This document shows positions 7,315 through 15,327 of a DNA stretch of 33,326 bases, piece after piece (within the stretch, counting starts at the first letter, position 1; every line of letters starts with the position of its first letter). Origin of the DNA: Ventricola sp051883735 (lineage in GTDB: Bacteria; Bacillota; Clostridia; Christensenellales; Aristaeellaceae). The translations under genes and the position numbers were made by a program. The stretch lies in the NCBI GenBank assembly GCA_051883735.1, contig JBJEUH010000044.1:1-33326 (forward strand), written 5' to 3'. A model generated the notes under the pieces. The model was not told where the DNA came from. It did no database searches and worked only from the letters and a program-made list of their open reading frames with translations.

Positions 7315-7917
7315 TCAGTCCGGCAGCCTTCTCAACAACGGAATCAGCACGCCGCCGATGCCGTTGCCCAGCGTGATCACTGCCAGACGCAGCAACGCGC
7401 CAGGTGTGAACACCCCGGCAAGCGAGAAATAAAACATGTCTGCGATGCAGTGCTCAAAGCCGCAGAGGATGAACGCGCTCACGCACATCAGCAGAATCAG
7501 CGGGTGCTTCGTGCGCTTGTAGCCATCCACCGCGATGAACATCAGCAGCCCGCAGAAGACCGCCAGCACCAGCAGGCTGAGCAGGCTGTCGCCGAGTTTG
7601 ACCGCGCACATCGAAGATGCCCGCTCCGCAATCGCTGCGATCCGGCTGGCGCGCACGGCCAGCGCGGTCAGCGCCGTACCGGCATAGTTGCCCACCCAGA
7701 TCACGGCCAGCGGGGCGATGTAGCCCGGCCCCTCGTCGATCACATAGCCCACCTTGCCGGTGAACAGGTGCAGCCCATGCGCGCAAATGGCGTACAGCCC
7801 GACAGCGAACATCACCGCGCCGACGACGCTATTGTTTACGGAGAGGAAGACTGTTCCGCCGATGCCGATGGCCATCCCGGCGAGCAGTGCACTGAGAAAG
7901 AGCTTAAAGGTTTTCAT
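7315..7917 (-). CDS. Formate/nitrite transporter (FNT) family channel, short form
   Basis: 200 residues. The ATG at 7917 follows AAGGAGG. Six hydrophobic helices are visible. The FNT signature CAHGLHLFTGKVG (45-57) forms one half of the pore, and GFEHCIADMFYF (153-164), with the conserved pore histidine His156, forms the other. FNT pentamers carry formate, nitrite, hydrosulfide or similar small anions through the membrane. The upstream leader carries a ZTP-type riboswitch, and ZTP signals a shortage of 10-formyl-tetrahydrofolate. That supports formate uptake to feed one-carbon metabolism (inference). The protein ends abruptly after LIPLLRRLPD. The short FNT forms I recall end near here, but the loss of a few residues at the composition boundary cannot be excluded. 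Confidence 0.88.
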   Translation of the reverse strand: MKTFKLFLSALLAGMAIGIGGTVFLSVNNSVVGAVMFAVGLYAICAHGLHLFTGKVGYVIDEGPGYIAPLAVIWVGNYAGTALTALAVRASRIAAIAERASSMCAVKLGDSLLSLLVLAVFCGLLMFIAVDGYKRTKHPLILLMCVSAFILCGFEHCIADMFYFSLAGVFTPGALLRLAVITLGNGIGGVLIPLLRRLPD

Positions 7918-7942
7918 CGCGTATCCTCCTTGACGGGCAATA

Positions 7943-7975
7943 CAAAAACCGCCCGGACTTGTTCGCCCAGACGGT
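7943..7975 (-). terminator. Riboswitch-controlled intrinsic terminator
   Basis: On the minus strand, ACCGTCTGGGC (7975-7965) pairs with GTCCGGGCGGT (7958-7948) over 11 positions, including G.U pairs. The loop has six bases and TTTTTG follows. Its 5' arm is the conserved 3' segment of the aptamer, so ligand binding should prevent the hairpin and permit transcription of the FNT gene. Confidence 0.8.
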
Positions 7976-8031
7976 CGGCATTTCTCACTCAACCTCCACG
8001 TGGTCGATTCCACTTCCGTCAGTCGGTTGAT
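7965..8031 (-). ncRNA. ZTP (pfl-type) riboswitch aptamer in FNT leader
   Basis: Read on the minus strand, the leader shows P1 TCAACC (8030-8025) with GGTTGA (7994-7989). Inside it are CTGACGG and a hairpin GTGG/CCAC (8013-8000), followed by GTGGAG. After a linker comes TGCCGACCGTCTGGGC, matching the GCCG...CCGYCUGGGC core of ZTP riboswitches. The core overlaps a terminator arm, as is common in this class. The gene controlled is a small-anion channel, consistent with one-carbon metabolism. The assignment rests on pattern recognition of conserved elements, not on a covariance model. Confidence 0.78.
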
Positions 8032-8037
8032 GCGTCC

Positions 8038-8066
8038 ATCATATCCAATGCGCGCGGATTTGTCAA
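8038..8066 (-). promoter_or_regulatory. Housekeeping promoter of the FNT transcription unit
   Basis: TTGACA (8066-8061) and TATGAT (8043-8038) have an exact 17-bp spacer. The predicted start, near 8031, is the first base of the riboswitch, which supports both calls. Confidence 0.88.
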
Positions 8067-8301
8067 CAGCTGCGGGAGAATCTGCCTGTTTTCCCGAAAA
8101 AAGCGACATTTCCATGAGAAAGCAGAAGGCCGGGCCCCCCGCACAGCGAAAGCCAAGCTATCCGTTTGCCACGCACATCAGGTGCGCAGACAATCTTCTG
8201 TACTCTTTTTCTAACCTCTTTTCTCGAATCCCCCAGGTTTCTGTGAAGGACCTTTTTAATTGCTGCCCGCCACAAAGAAAGAGCTTTCTGCATTTTTCAC
8301 G
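8067..8301. other. Gap between FNT promoter and regulator terminator
   Basis: No gene with a start and ribosome site was seen. The stretch contains the inverted repeat CGCAC-CTGAT-GTGCG near 8172-8186 (minus-strand reading) and a CGGGA...TCCCG pair near 8074-8098. Neither matches a known element. Confidence 0.3.
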
Positions 8302-8343
8302 CAAAAACGGTCTCACCCCGGTTGAAATCCGAAGCAAGACCGT
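8302..8343 (-). terminator. Intrinsic terminator of the winged-helix regulator
   Basis: On the minus strand, CGGTCT pairs with AGACCG around an inner CGG/CCG, followed by TTTTTG. It lies 89 bases after the regulator stop codon. Confidence 0.7.
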
Positions 8344-8431
8344 CTGATCCTATGAAATTCTACGACTGGCTCTTATTTTCGTGTCCGCTGCTTGGGGAAC
8401 ATCCCCCTTTTTCATCATCGCCTTGCGCCGG

Positions 8432-9358
8432 TCAGAAGACGGCGCGCATGATGATTGCCTGAGGATGATCGCCAAACTTCTCGCCGAACAGATTGAGCCC
8501 GCCCGCATATCTCGCGTCCTTTTCCACGCCGATCCGAAGGCTGATATAATCGATGTGCTGCAGATTCAGATGCTCGATGGTAAACTGCGGAAAGAGCTCG
8601 TCGTCCAGCAGCGTACCCTCCTCCGTGATGCAGACGCGATGGATCATGCCGTACTGCGTGTTGTTGTTGTCCCACCATTCCGGGTTGAGCTGGCCGCGGC
8701 GGCTGCCGTAATCGCCGGGCGAAAACAGCGTGCCGATGCGCACCTGATTCAGCCATACAGTGACGTCCGACTTCCAGTTGGAATCATACCCCGGCGCCTC
8801 GGAGCACATCTCGAACGAAAACTCGATCATCCGGGGCGTCTTGTTTCTGCGCATCAGATGGTTGAAAAACCGATACTCAAGATAACCGACGGAAAACCAG
8901 ATCAGCTGGGCCTGTATGTGCTCGGGCTGGAAAAAGCCGTACGGACTGTCCTCGCTGGAAATATACGCATTTTCAGAGATGATGCCGCAGGGAGCGCTGA
9001 CCCTGAAGTCGCAGTAATTGCCGATGGGCATCTGCTCCACATAGACGTCCTCCATGCTGGAGTTGGGAACCTTCTTGATCTGCATGAACATGCTGTCCAC
9101 CTTCAGCGCGCAGAGCTTCTGTGCGCCGCGAACGCCGGGCGTGGATTTTGAGATCACCAGACCGGCCTTCTCCAGCACGCTGATGGCCGTCGCCGTCGAG
9201 GACAGCGGCACCTGAAGCTGCTGGGACAGCTCGCTGATGTTCAGCGGCTTCTCGTCCAGCAGCGCCAGGATCCGCAGCCGCATCGGCGAAGCCATCGCAT
9301 GGCAGATCTGCGAAACGCCGTCAATATCCGAGATATCCAGTACGAGTTTTTCCTTCAT
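8432..9358 (-). CDS. ArsR-like winged-helix regulator with large C-terminal domain
   Basis: 308 residues. ATG 9358 was chosen over ATG 9367 because AAAGGA lies eight bases before 9358 but abuts 9367. Residues 15-88 form an ArsR-type winged helix (MASPMRLRILALL...LNISELSQQLQV...VLEKAGLV). The remaining 220 residues are rich in beta strand and aromatic residues (DYGSRRGQLNPEWWDNNNTQYG) and carry no enzyme motif I recognise. They resemble the long-tailed predicted regulators (COG4189-like) found beside carbohydrate genes. It sits directly downstream of, and in line with, the sugar ABC/GH operon but has its own promoter. It probably senses a sugar or glycoside and controls that operon (inference). 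No metal-binding cysteines typical of metal-sensing ArsR are evident. Confidence 0.8.
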   Translation of the reverse strand: MKEKLVLDISDIDGVSQICHAMASPMRLRILALLDEKPLNISELSQQLQVPLSSTATAISVLEKAGLVISKSTPGVRGAQKLCALKVDSMFMQIKKVPNSSMEDVYVEQMPIGNYCDFRVSAPCGIISENAYISSEDSPYGFFQPEHIQAQLIWFSVGYLEYRFFNHLMRRNKTPRMIEFSFEMCSEAPGYDSNWKSDVTVWLNQVRIGTLFSPGDYGSRRGQLNPEWWDNNNTQYGMIHRVCITEEGTLLDDELFPQFTIEHLNLQHIDYISLRIGVEKDARYAGGLNLFGEKFGDHPQAIIMRAVF

Positions 9359-9395
9359 GCTGTGCATCCTTTGTTATTTTTTGCAATTCAGGATT

Positions 9396-9424
9396 ATTTT
9401 AACACAGCCGGTATTGAAAATCAA
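9396..9424 (-). promoter_or_regulatory. Promoter of the winged-helix regulator
   Basis: TTGATT (9424-9419) and TAAAAT (9401-9396) have a 17-bp spacer. The -35 sits in the inverted repeat TTGA-TTT-TCAA, a possible operator. The elements lie in the 80-bp gap after the GH2 stop codon, giving the regulator transcription independent of the operon. Confidence 0.65.
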
Positions 9425-9438
9425 CGCTGAGCTGATCG

Positions 9439-11196
9439 TCACAGGCCAAAGCCGGTCACCCGGTCGTTGATCTCCCGGATGATCTGCGGATCGACCTTGT
9501 ACTGACGGTCATAGGTGAGCAGGCCGTTGGTTTCCTGCTCCACATCCGTCAGCTGCGTATAGCAGAAGCCGTAGAGTGCCTGGGACCTTCCGATCGCCTC
9601 GAGGATGCGCCTGTATTCTGCCACAAACGTGTCGGTCTCATTCACCTGCGTATAGCCCCACGCCTTGTCGACGCTGTTGACCAGGGAAATGCCGCCAAAC
9701 TCCGTCAGCAGAATCGGCGCGCCGTCATACTGCCAGCCGTCCGCGTAGATCGGGCGTCCGGCAGGCTGCATGCTGACGAGGTTTTCTGCTGTCGAAAGCG
9801 ACGCTTCAAATCGCTCGTGCGCCTGCGTATCGTCGGGCGCGCCGTGCCTGTAATTGTGAATCGCGCAGATGTCGCTCCGGGTCATCTCCCAGCCGTCGTT
9901 GCCCACGACGAGGCGGGTCGGGTCCAGCGCCTTGCACTGGTAATACAGCGCAAGGGCCAGCGCCTGATGCTGCGGATCGCGCGCGATGTTGGGCACGCCC
10001 CAGCTCTCGTTGACCGGCACCCAGGCGACGATGGAGGGATGGTTGTAGTCCCGCAAAACCGCCTCGCTCCATTCCGCCATCAGGCGCTGCGCGCTCTCCG
10101 GGCTGAAGGAGATGCACGAGCCGATCTCGCCCCAGACCAGATAGCCCAGGCGGTCCGCCCAATACAGGAACCTGGGGTCCTCGGTCTTCTGGTGCTTGCG
10201 GCAGCCGTTGAAGCCCATGGCCTTGGCCATGAGGATGTCCTGCCGGATCGCCTCTTCATCCGGAGGCGTCATCAGCGACTGCGGCCAGTAGCCCTGATCG
10301 AGGATCAGCTTCTGGTAATAGGGCTTGTTGTTCAGGTAGACCCGTCCGTCGCGCGCCTCAACCTTGCGCATGCCGAAATAGCTGCGCACACGGTCGCGCA
10401 CCTGTCCGTCCCGCTCGATGCGCACGTCCGCATCAAAGAGCGTCGGGGATTCGGGCGTCCAGCACCATCCGCCGTTATGGAAGTTGGAACGGAAGATGTG
10501 GTTTTCAAACAGATCGACTGTGATCTTCCCGGCAGGCTCCGTCAGCACGAGGCTGAACTGCCTGCTGAAGCGCTCATCCAGGGCAATCTCCACGTTCAGC
10601 CGGGCGCCGGCAGCCTCCCTTGAGCAGATGTAGGCAAGCTCGACCTGTCCGCGGTCGATATCGCCGGTGAAGCGCAGCTGCTCGATGCAGCACGCGTCAA
10701 CCGGCTCAAGCCACACGCTCTGCCAGATACCGGTCGTGCGCTTATACCAGATCGCATCGGGGTCTTTCTCCCAGTATTGCTTGCCGCGCGGGATCAGCTC
10801 GTCGTTCCACGGATCGCTGACCTTGACGAGGAGCTCCTCCGTGTCCCAGCCAAGCGCGTCGGTGATGTCCAGCGCAAAGCCGGTGTTGCCGCCCGTGTGG
10901 CCGCCGACGTGGCAGCCGTTGACCCATACGTCGCAGGCGTAATCGACCGCGCCGAAGTTCAGGCGGACGCGGCGGTTCCTCCACGCCTGGGGCACGGTAA
11001 AGCTGCGGCGATAGGAGACGCAGTCGCAGGGACGGTTGGTGTTGATGCCGCTCATTTCGGACTGATAGACATACGGGACGACGATCGTCCGCCAGTCCTC
11101 CTGCTCAAATCGGAAGTCCCACGTTCCGTCGAGCGAGAGCCATTCCTCGCGGACAAACTGGGGCCTCGGGTAGCTCAGGGCGTTCACTTTGGCCAT
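9439..11196 (-). CDS. Glycoside hydrolase family 2 enzyme (beta-galactosidase/beta-glucuronidase type)
   Basis: 585 residues; ATG 11196 with AAAGGA ten bases upstream. Three GH2 modules are visible: an N-terminal sugar-binding jelly roll (about 10-170, ending YKRTTGIWQSVWLEPV), an immunoglobulin-like domain (about 175-275) and a TIM barrel (about 280-580). The acid/base is Glu397 in VPVNESWG and the nucleophile is Glu499 in LLTEFGG. No signal peptide is present, so it works in the cytoplasm on imported oligosaccharides or glycosides. It is the last gene of the binding-protein/permease/GH43 operon and overlaps the GH43 stop by 13 bp. The exact sugar specificity (galactose, glucuronate, mannose, arabinose) cannot be fixed from motifs alone. 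Confidence 0.9.
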   Translation of the reverse strand: MAKVNALSYPRPQFVREEWLSLDGTWDFRFEQEDWRTIVVPYVYQSEMSGINTNRPCDCVSYRRSFTVPQAWRNRRVRLNFGAVDYACDVWVNGCHVGGHTGGNTGFALDITDALGWDTEELLVKVSDPWNDELIPRGKQYWEKDPDAIWYKRTTGIWQSVWLEPVDACCIEQLRFTGDIDRGQVELAYICSREAAGARLNVEIALDERFSRQFSLVLTEPAGKITVDLFENHIFRSNFHNGGWCWTPESPTLFDADVRIERDGQVRDRVRSYFGMRKVEARDGRVYLNNKPYYQKLILDQGYWPQSLMTPPDEEAIRQDILMAKAMGFNGCRKHQKTEDPRFLYWADRLGYLVWGEIGSCISFSPESAQRLMAEWSEAVLRDYNHPSIVAWVPVNESWGVPNIARDPQHQALALALYYQCKALDPTRLVVGNDGWEMTRSDICAIHNYRHGAPDDTQAHERFEASLSTAENLVSMQPAGRPIYADGWQYDGAPILLTEFGGISLVNSVDKAWGYTQVNETDTFVAEYRRILEAIGRSQALYGFCYTQLTDVEQETNGLLTYDRQYKVDPQIIREINDRVTGFGL

Positions 11197-12161
11197 TGTA
11201 TCGTGATCCTTTCTTCAGTTTCCGTGACAGGGAGGATGATCGGAGATTCGCTGCCGTGGTCGCTGTCATTGGCATGGGAAATCAGCATCAGCCGGCCGCC
11301 GAGATCGCGGAACAGCGCGGAATGGCCGACGTCCCGATCCAGCAGCAGCTCCGGGAGGTGACGCCACGAGCCGGCAATTCTGCCGCTGTCGCTGATCAGG
11401 CCCGCGATGACATACCCTCCGCAGCCGCCGGCCTCCTTTTTCGAATAGCTCGACCAGGTCATCAGCAGCTTGCCGCCGGGCAGGCGATGGAAAAACGGCG
11501 CGTCGGTCAGCAATCCCTTCTTGCTGACGCGGTCGTCCCGCATCAGGCGAATCCACGGAATGCTGTCCTTTTCCGTATCGACGATCACGATGGGCTCTTC
11601 GTCCAGCGAGGCGGACAGGTCGTCCTTCATCGGCAACGCCTTGATCTTGCCGTAGTACAGCTCCGTCCATTCGTGGCAGAATGCGATATACGGCCTGCCC
11701 TCGTCGATCAGCAGCGTGCCGTCGAGGCATTCATGGCCCTTGAGCGTCACATGGCCGTCGCTCAGCGGGACAAACGGCCCCTCCGGCTTGTCGGCGATGA
11801 GCACCGCCGTGCCGCGATCCTCGCCGATGCCGCCCTTGAAGGACGCGAACATGTAGTATTTGCCGCGATACGCGTGTACCTCCGGCGCCCAGTAATGCTT
11901 GACGCCCCAGTATCCCTTCGGCGGCTTGAACGCCATATACGGCCCGTAGAACGTCTCAAGATCCTCGGAAACGTAGAAATCGAAGTACGGATCAATATTG
12001 GCTGCGCCGTCCACGGTGTCCATGTTCGTGCCGTAGAGGAAATAGAGTCCCCTCTCCCTGTCGGTGAAGATAAAGGGATCCCGCATGCGCAGCTCGTGCA
12101 GGCGCCGCACGCACGGCGGATTGGGCGTAGGCGCAAACGTAATCTTATTTAATGCCAGCAT
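11184..12161 (-). CDS. Glycoside hydrolase family 43-like enzyme
   Basis: 325 residues; ATG 12161 with AAGGAG eight bases upstream. A five-bladed propeller is suggested by repeated strand motifs. The catalytic base is Asp28 (RMRDPFIF) and the likely pKa-modulating Asp is Asp147 (HECLDGTL). The WAPEV motif is at 91-95. At the position of the usual general-acid Glu (EGP) stands TDAPFF, with Asp220; a TDGPF form is one I associate with some GH43 groups, so this may be natural. Family members remove arabinose or xylose from plant polysaccharides and oligosaccharides. There is no signal peptide. The start overlaps the permease end by 17 bp and the end overlaps GH2 by 13 bp, so all are co-translated in one operon. 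Confidence 0.88.
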   Translation of the reverse strand: MLALNKITFAPTPNPPCVRRLHELRMRDPFIFTDRERGLYFLYGTNMDTVDGAANIDPYFDFYVSEDLETFYGPYMAFKPPKGYWGVKHYWAPEVHAYRGKYYMFASFKGGIGEDRGTAVLIADKPEGPFVPLSDGHVTLKGHECLDGTLLIDEGRPYIAFCHEWTELYYGKIKALPMKDDLSASLDEEPIVIVDTEKDSIPWIRLMRDDRVSKKGLLTDAPFFHRLPGGKLLMTWSSYSKKEAGGCGGYVIAGLISDSGRIAGSWRHLPELLLDRDVGHSALFRDLGGRLMLISHANDSDHGSESPIILPVTETEERITIQWPK

Positions 12162-12975
12162 TGAGATTGCTCCTTACCAGATGTTTGTTGAGCAGCAGGA
12201 ACAGCAGCAGCGCCGGAAGAACAGCCAGCAGCGTCGCAGCCATCATCAGGCCCGGATTGACGAAGTTGGAGCCGAGCACCAGAGACGCGATGCCCGTCGT
12301 CAGGGTCTTCATTTCATTGGAGGTGACCATGAGGCTGGGCCAGAGATAATCGTTGTACACCGCCAGGAACGTGATCAGGCCGAGGGTCAGGATGATCGGC
12401 TTGAGCGACGGCATGACGATGCTGGTGAACACGCGCATCGTCGATGCGCCGTCCACATAGGCCGCCTCCTCCAGCGATGCGGGAAAATCCATCAGGAAGT
12501 TGTAAATCAGGAATACGCCCGTCACATTGGCGGAATAGGGCAGGATCATCGGAAAATAGGTGTTGACCAGTCCCGCCTGCTTGAACAGATAGAACGCGGG
12601 GAAGAGCGTCACGATGCCCGGGATGGACATGATCAGGATGATGAGCTTGATGATCAGCCGCTTGCCGGGCAGATTCAGCCTCGCCAGCGAATAAGCGGCG
12701 AGACAATCGACGACGATCACCAGCGCGGTTGCGATCACGGTGATGACCGCGGTATTGCCCATCCAGCGGAAGATCGGAGAATTTGCGCTGTCGCTGATGA
12801 CGCTGACATAGTTTTCAAGCGTCCACACCTCGGGCAGCAGATTGGAGGAACCGATCGACTCGGACAGCCCCTTGAAGCTGGTGAAGAACAGAAAGAGAAG
12901 CGGAATCAGAAACAGAAAAGCAAACACGCTGGCCAGCGCAAGCAGGGCAAGCTTTGATATATTCTTCTTGTTCAT
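12145..12975 (-). CDS. Sugar ABC transporter permease (CUT1, MalG-like)
   Basis: 276 residues; ATG 12975 with GGGAGG eight bases upstream, immediately after the partner permease stop. Six membrane helices are visible. The cytoplasmic EAA loop EEAAYVDGASTMRVFTSIVMP docks the ATPase. The short N-terminus and the ending LLNKHLVRSNLNAGIK are typical of the MalG-type subunit. With the neighbouring permease and binding protein it imports oligosaccharides or glycosides. No ATPase gene lies in the operon; CUT1 systems often share one encoded elsewhere (MsmK/UgpC type). Confidence 0.93.
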   Translation of the reverse strand: MNKKNISKLALLALASVFAFLFLIPLLFLFFTSFKGLSESIGSSNLLPEVWTLENYVSVISDSANSPIFRWMGNTAVITVIATALVIVVDCLAAYSLARLNLPGKRLIIKLIILIMSIPGIVTLFPAFYLFKQAGLVNTYFPMILPYSANVTGVFLIYNFLMDFPASLEEAAYVDGASTMRVFTSIVMPSLKPIILTLGLITFLAVYNDYLWPSLMVTSNEMKTLTTGIASLVLGSNFVNPGLMMAATLLAVLPALLLFLLLNKHLVRSNLNAGIK

Positions 12976-13875
12976 TTACTTTTCCTCCCTGCCCTTGCGT
13001 TCCCGCTGGGTATATTGCTGCAGCAGCGCCAGCAGCGTGACGATCAGGCCCATCACCAGCGCCATGGCCGTGCCGACGCCAAGGTTGTTGTTGCCAAAGA
13101 TCGTCGAGTTGATCTCGCCGATCAGCGTGCTGGTCGTATTGCGCGGGCCGCCGCGTGTAATCAGGTCGGACTGACCGAACATATTGAACGATGCGATGAT
13201 CGAGGTCAGCGTCACATAGCCCATGACCGGGCGGATGCTGGGCAGCGTGATGGAAAAGAGCTTCTGCGTGTAGTTGGCGCCGTCCACATCCGCCGCCTCA
13301 TACAGCGCGGGATCGATGCCGTTGAGGGCGTTGATAAAGAGGATCATGTTGTAGCCGACCGTCCACCAGACCGTCGCCAGCACGAGCGTGAACCACGCAT
13401 AGGGCTGGGTTTCAATCCACTGGATCGGCGCTTTGAGCAGGCCGAGGCTGGTCAGGACGCTGTTGATATAGCCGCCGTTGCCGTTGAAGAGCCATTTGAA
13501 GACCGCAGCCACGGCGGTGACGGAGATCGCGTAGGACATGAAATAGGTGGTGCGGTAGAACGCCCGGGTACGCTTGGGCAGCGCCTCCACCACCAGCGCA
13601 AGGATCAGCGCGACGATCACCAGCGCCGGAACGCTGGCGACGACGAAGATGAGCGTCTGGGAAAGACCGCGCATAAAGGCTTCGTAATACAGGGAATCCG
13701 GCGAGAAGATCTTGACGTAGTTTTCAATGCCGATGAATCCCCTGTTTCCCTTCGTCAGGGAGAACTTGCACAAGCTCATGTATACGCCGTATCCAAAGGG
13801 CAGAAGCCAGAAAAGCACAAAGCAGACGGCGAACGGCGTAAAGAACAGGATCGCTTCGCTTTTTTTCTTCTTCAT
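12976..13875 (-). CDS. Sugar ABC transporter permease (CUT1, MalF-like)
   Basis: 299 residues. ATG 13875 was chosen because AAGGAG lies nine bases upstream; an in-frame extension to 13929 would run into the stem-loop behind the binding-protein gene. The sequence MKKKKSEAILFFTPF opens the first membrane helix, and six helices follow. The EAA loop reads LYEAADVDGANYTQKLFSITLPSIRP. It pairs with the adjacent MalG-like subunit. The 58-bp gap to the binding-protein gene holds a strong stem-loop that probably lowers permease expression relative to the binding protein. Confidence 0.93.
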   Translation of the reverse strand: MKKKKSEAILFFTPFAVCFVLFWLLPFGYGVYMSLCKFSLTKGNRGFIGIENYVKIFSPDSLYYEAFMRGLSQTLIFVVASVPALVIVALILALVVEALPKRTRAFYRTTYFMSYAISVTAVAAVFKWLFNGNGGYINSVLTSLGLLKAPIQWIETQPYAWFTLVLATVWWTVGYNMILFINALNGIDPALYEAADVDGANYTQKLFSITLPSIRPVMGYVTLTSIIASFNMFGQSDLITRGGPRNTTSTLIGEINSTIFGNNNLGVGTAMALVMGLIVTLLALLQQYTQRERKGREEK

Positions 13876-13895
13876 GGGAATTTGCTCCTTAATGG

Positions 13896-13925
13896 AACGA
13901 GGGAGGGCTAATGTCCTCCCTCGTT
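13896..13925 (-). promoter_or_regulatory. Intercistronic stem-loop between binding protein and permease genes
   Basis: AACGAGGGAGG and CCTCCCTCGTT form a perfect 11-bp stem with an 8-base loop and no U-tract. It matches the RNA-stabilising or partial-termination stem-loops known between malE-type and malF-type genes, which raise binding-protein levels over permeases. Confidence 0.75.
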
Positions 13926-13933
13926 TCAATCAA

Positions 13934-15181
13934 TTACTCCTCGTCAGCAACCTGGCGGGCATTCTTGGTGGCCTGAGCAAACAGATCGGCCAGCTGCTCG
14001 CGGGTGAGATCCGGATCGGAGACGACCAGCGGCCAGATGTTGTTGTTCACATAGCCCATCTGCGTGCCGGAGTTGTAGACCTTCGGATTCGGCTTGCTGG
14101 CGGTAACAGCGTCCACGTTCACAGCCGCGACCGGCCACTTCTCGGGGTTGGCGCGGATGGCGTCCATGGTCGCCTTGTGCACCGGGGTCTGGCCGGAGTC
14201 GGCCCAGTTCAGCAGGTTCTCCGGCTGATACAGGTAATTGAAGAACGCCGCGATGCCCTCGAGCTTGGCCGCGTCGGTCACCTCGCTGGAGACGCAGATC
14301 ACATGCGCGCCGCCGCAGGTGGCAAACTCGTCGCCGAAGACCGGGATCTTCGCGATGCCCAGGTTCTCTCCGTAAATCTCAGAAGCAGCGCCGTAGAACC
14401 ACACGCCGGTCATCGCCAGCGCGGCCTGGGTCGTGATGTCATTGGCGGTCTTGGCAAAGCTGGTGAACTCCGCGTCGAGGCCCAGGTTCGCCGGGCTGAG
14501 GTTGTCCACGAACACCATGTCATGATACATCATGAAGATGTCGATGAGCTTCTCCTGGTTGAAGTTGCACGCGCCGTCCTCAGCCAGCTCAAGGCCGTAC
14601 TGCATGGCAGCGGAATACCAGTACAACTCCGGCAGGCCGGAACCCGGGATCGCCATCACGTACAGGGACGGATCCTGCGCCTGGAACTTCTTGTTCAGCT
14701 CGACGAGATCCTCATAGCAGGTGGGCACCTCATCCTCAGAGATGAGCGCCTTGTTGTAGAACATGGTCAGCGGATGGATGTCCAGCGGGAAGCCGTAGGT
14801 GCCGTCGTTCACCTGCACGGCGATCTGCGCGCTCTCGATGAAGTCGTCCATCTTCACGCCGGCGGCATCATACACCGCGGAGACCTCCTGGACCAGGCCG
14901 TCCACCACATAGGTGTACAGGTCGCTGTCGCCCATGATGGTCAGATCGGCGCCATTGGCCTTGAACTTGGTCAGGTGATCCTTCTCCTGGGACTCGATCA
15001 CCTCGTACTTGTCCTGAGAAGCGTTGAAGCCGTCGGTGATCTTGCGCATGAACGCGCCGTCGCCGCCGGTGAGGCCGTTGAGGAACTGGATTTGGATCTT
15101 CTCGTCAGCAGTGGCCGTCATGCACGCTGCGCAGCAGAACACCAGAACCATAACCAGCGCCAGCATCTTGTTGATCTTCAT
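13934..15181 (-). CDS. Extracellular solute-binding protein, sugar ABC transporter (CUT1)
   Basis: 415 residues; ATG 15181 with AAGGAGG seven bases upstream. The N-terminus MKINKMLALVMVLVFCCAAC is a secretion signal. The C-A-A-C stretch could be an atypical lipobox, with Cys20 the anchored residue; otherwise cleavage after ATA at 22-24 is likely. The mature part has the family-1 binding-protein pattern, including GFPLDIHPLTMFYNKAL, a ligand-cleft AMTGVWFYGAA segment and a C-terminal helix bundle. It captures a sugar or oligosaccharide outside the cell for the two permeases encoded downstream. It heads the operon behind a perfect consensus promoter and a 5' leader of about 140 bases. Confidence 0.93.
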   Translation of the reverse strand: MKINKMLALVMVLVFCCAACMTATADEKIQIQFLNGLTGGDGAFMRKITDGFNASQDKYEVIESQEKDHLTKFKANGADLTIMGDSDLYTYVVDGLVQEVSAVYDAAGVKMDDFIESAQIAVQVNDGTYGFPLDIHPLTMFYNKALISEDEVPTCYEDLVELNKKFQAQDPSLYVMAIPGSGLPELYWYSAAMQYGLELAEDGACNFNQEKLIDIFMMYHDMVFVDNLSPANLGLDAEFTSFAKTANDITTQAALAMTGVWFYGAASEIYGENLGIAKIPVFGDEFATCGGAHVICVSSEVTDAAKLEGIAAFFNYLYQPENLLNWADSGQTPVHKATMDAIRANPEKWPVAAVNVDAVTASKPNPKVYNSGTQMGYVNNNIWPLVVSDPDLTREQLADLFAQATKNARQVADEE

Positions 15182-15243
15182 GTGATTTCCTCCTTAAATG
15201 TTCTTTTTTCCGCTATTCAGAGAACAAATCTCTCAAATTCTTC

Positions 15244-15256
15244 TTCAAATTTTGAA
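15244..15256. promoter_or_regulatory. Possible operator in binding-protein leader
   Basis: TTCAAATTTTGAA is a near-perfect palindrome in the leader. A related TCAAAAAATTGA lies at 15365-15376, just upstream of the -35, so the two flank the promoter. They are candidate sites for the operon regulator; this is inferred only from position and symmetry. Confidence 0.3.
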
Positions 15257-15327
15257 ATCATCCCGTGGCGCAAATTGGGCGTGATATTGGTTGATTTGCT
15301 CATGAATCAGCGGTTTTTCTGAGTTAA

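Noticed and set aside
7299..7330. CTGATGA core resembling a hammerhead ribozyme (plus strand)
   Set aside because: A stem could follow, but the required GAAA after stem II is missing (GGCA instead) and no flanking stems I and III are evident.
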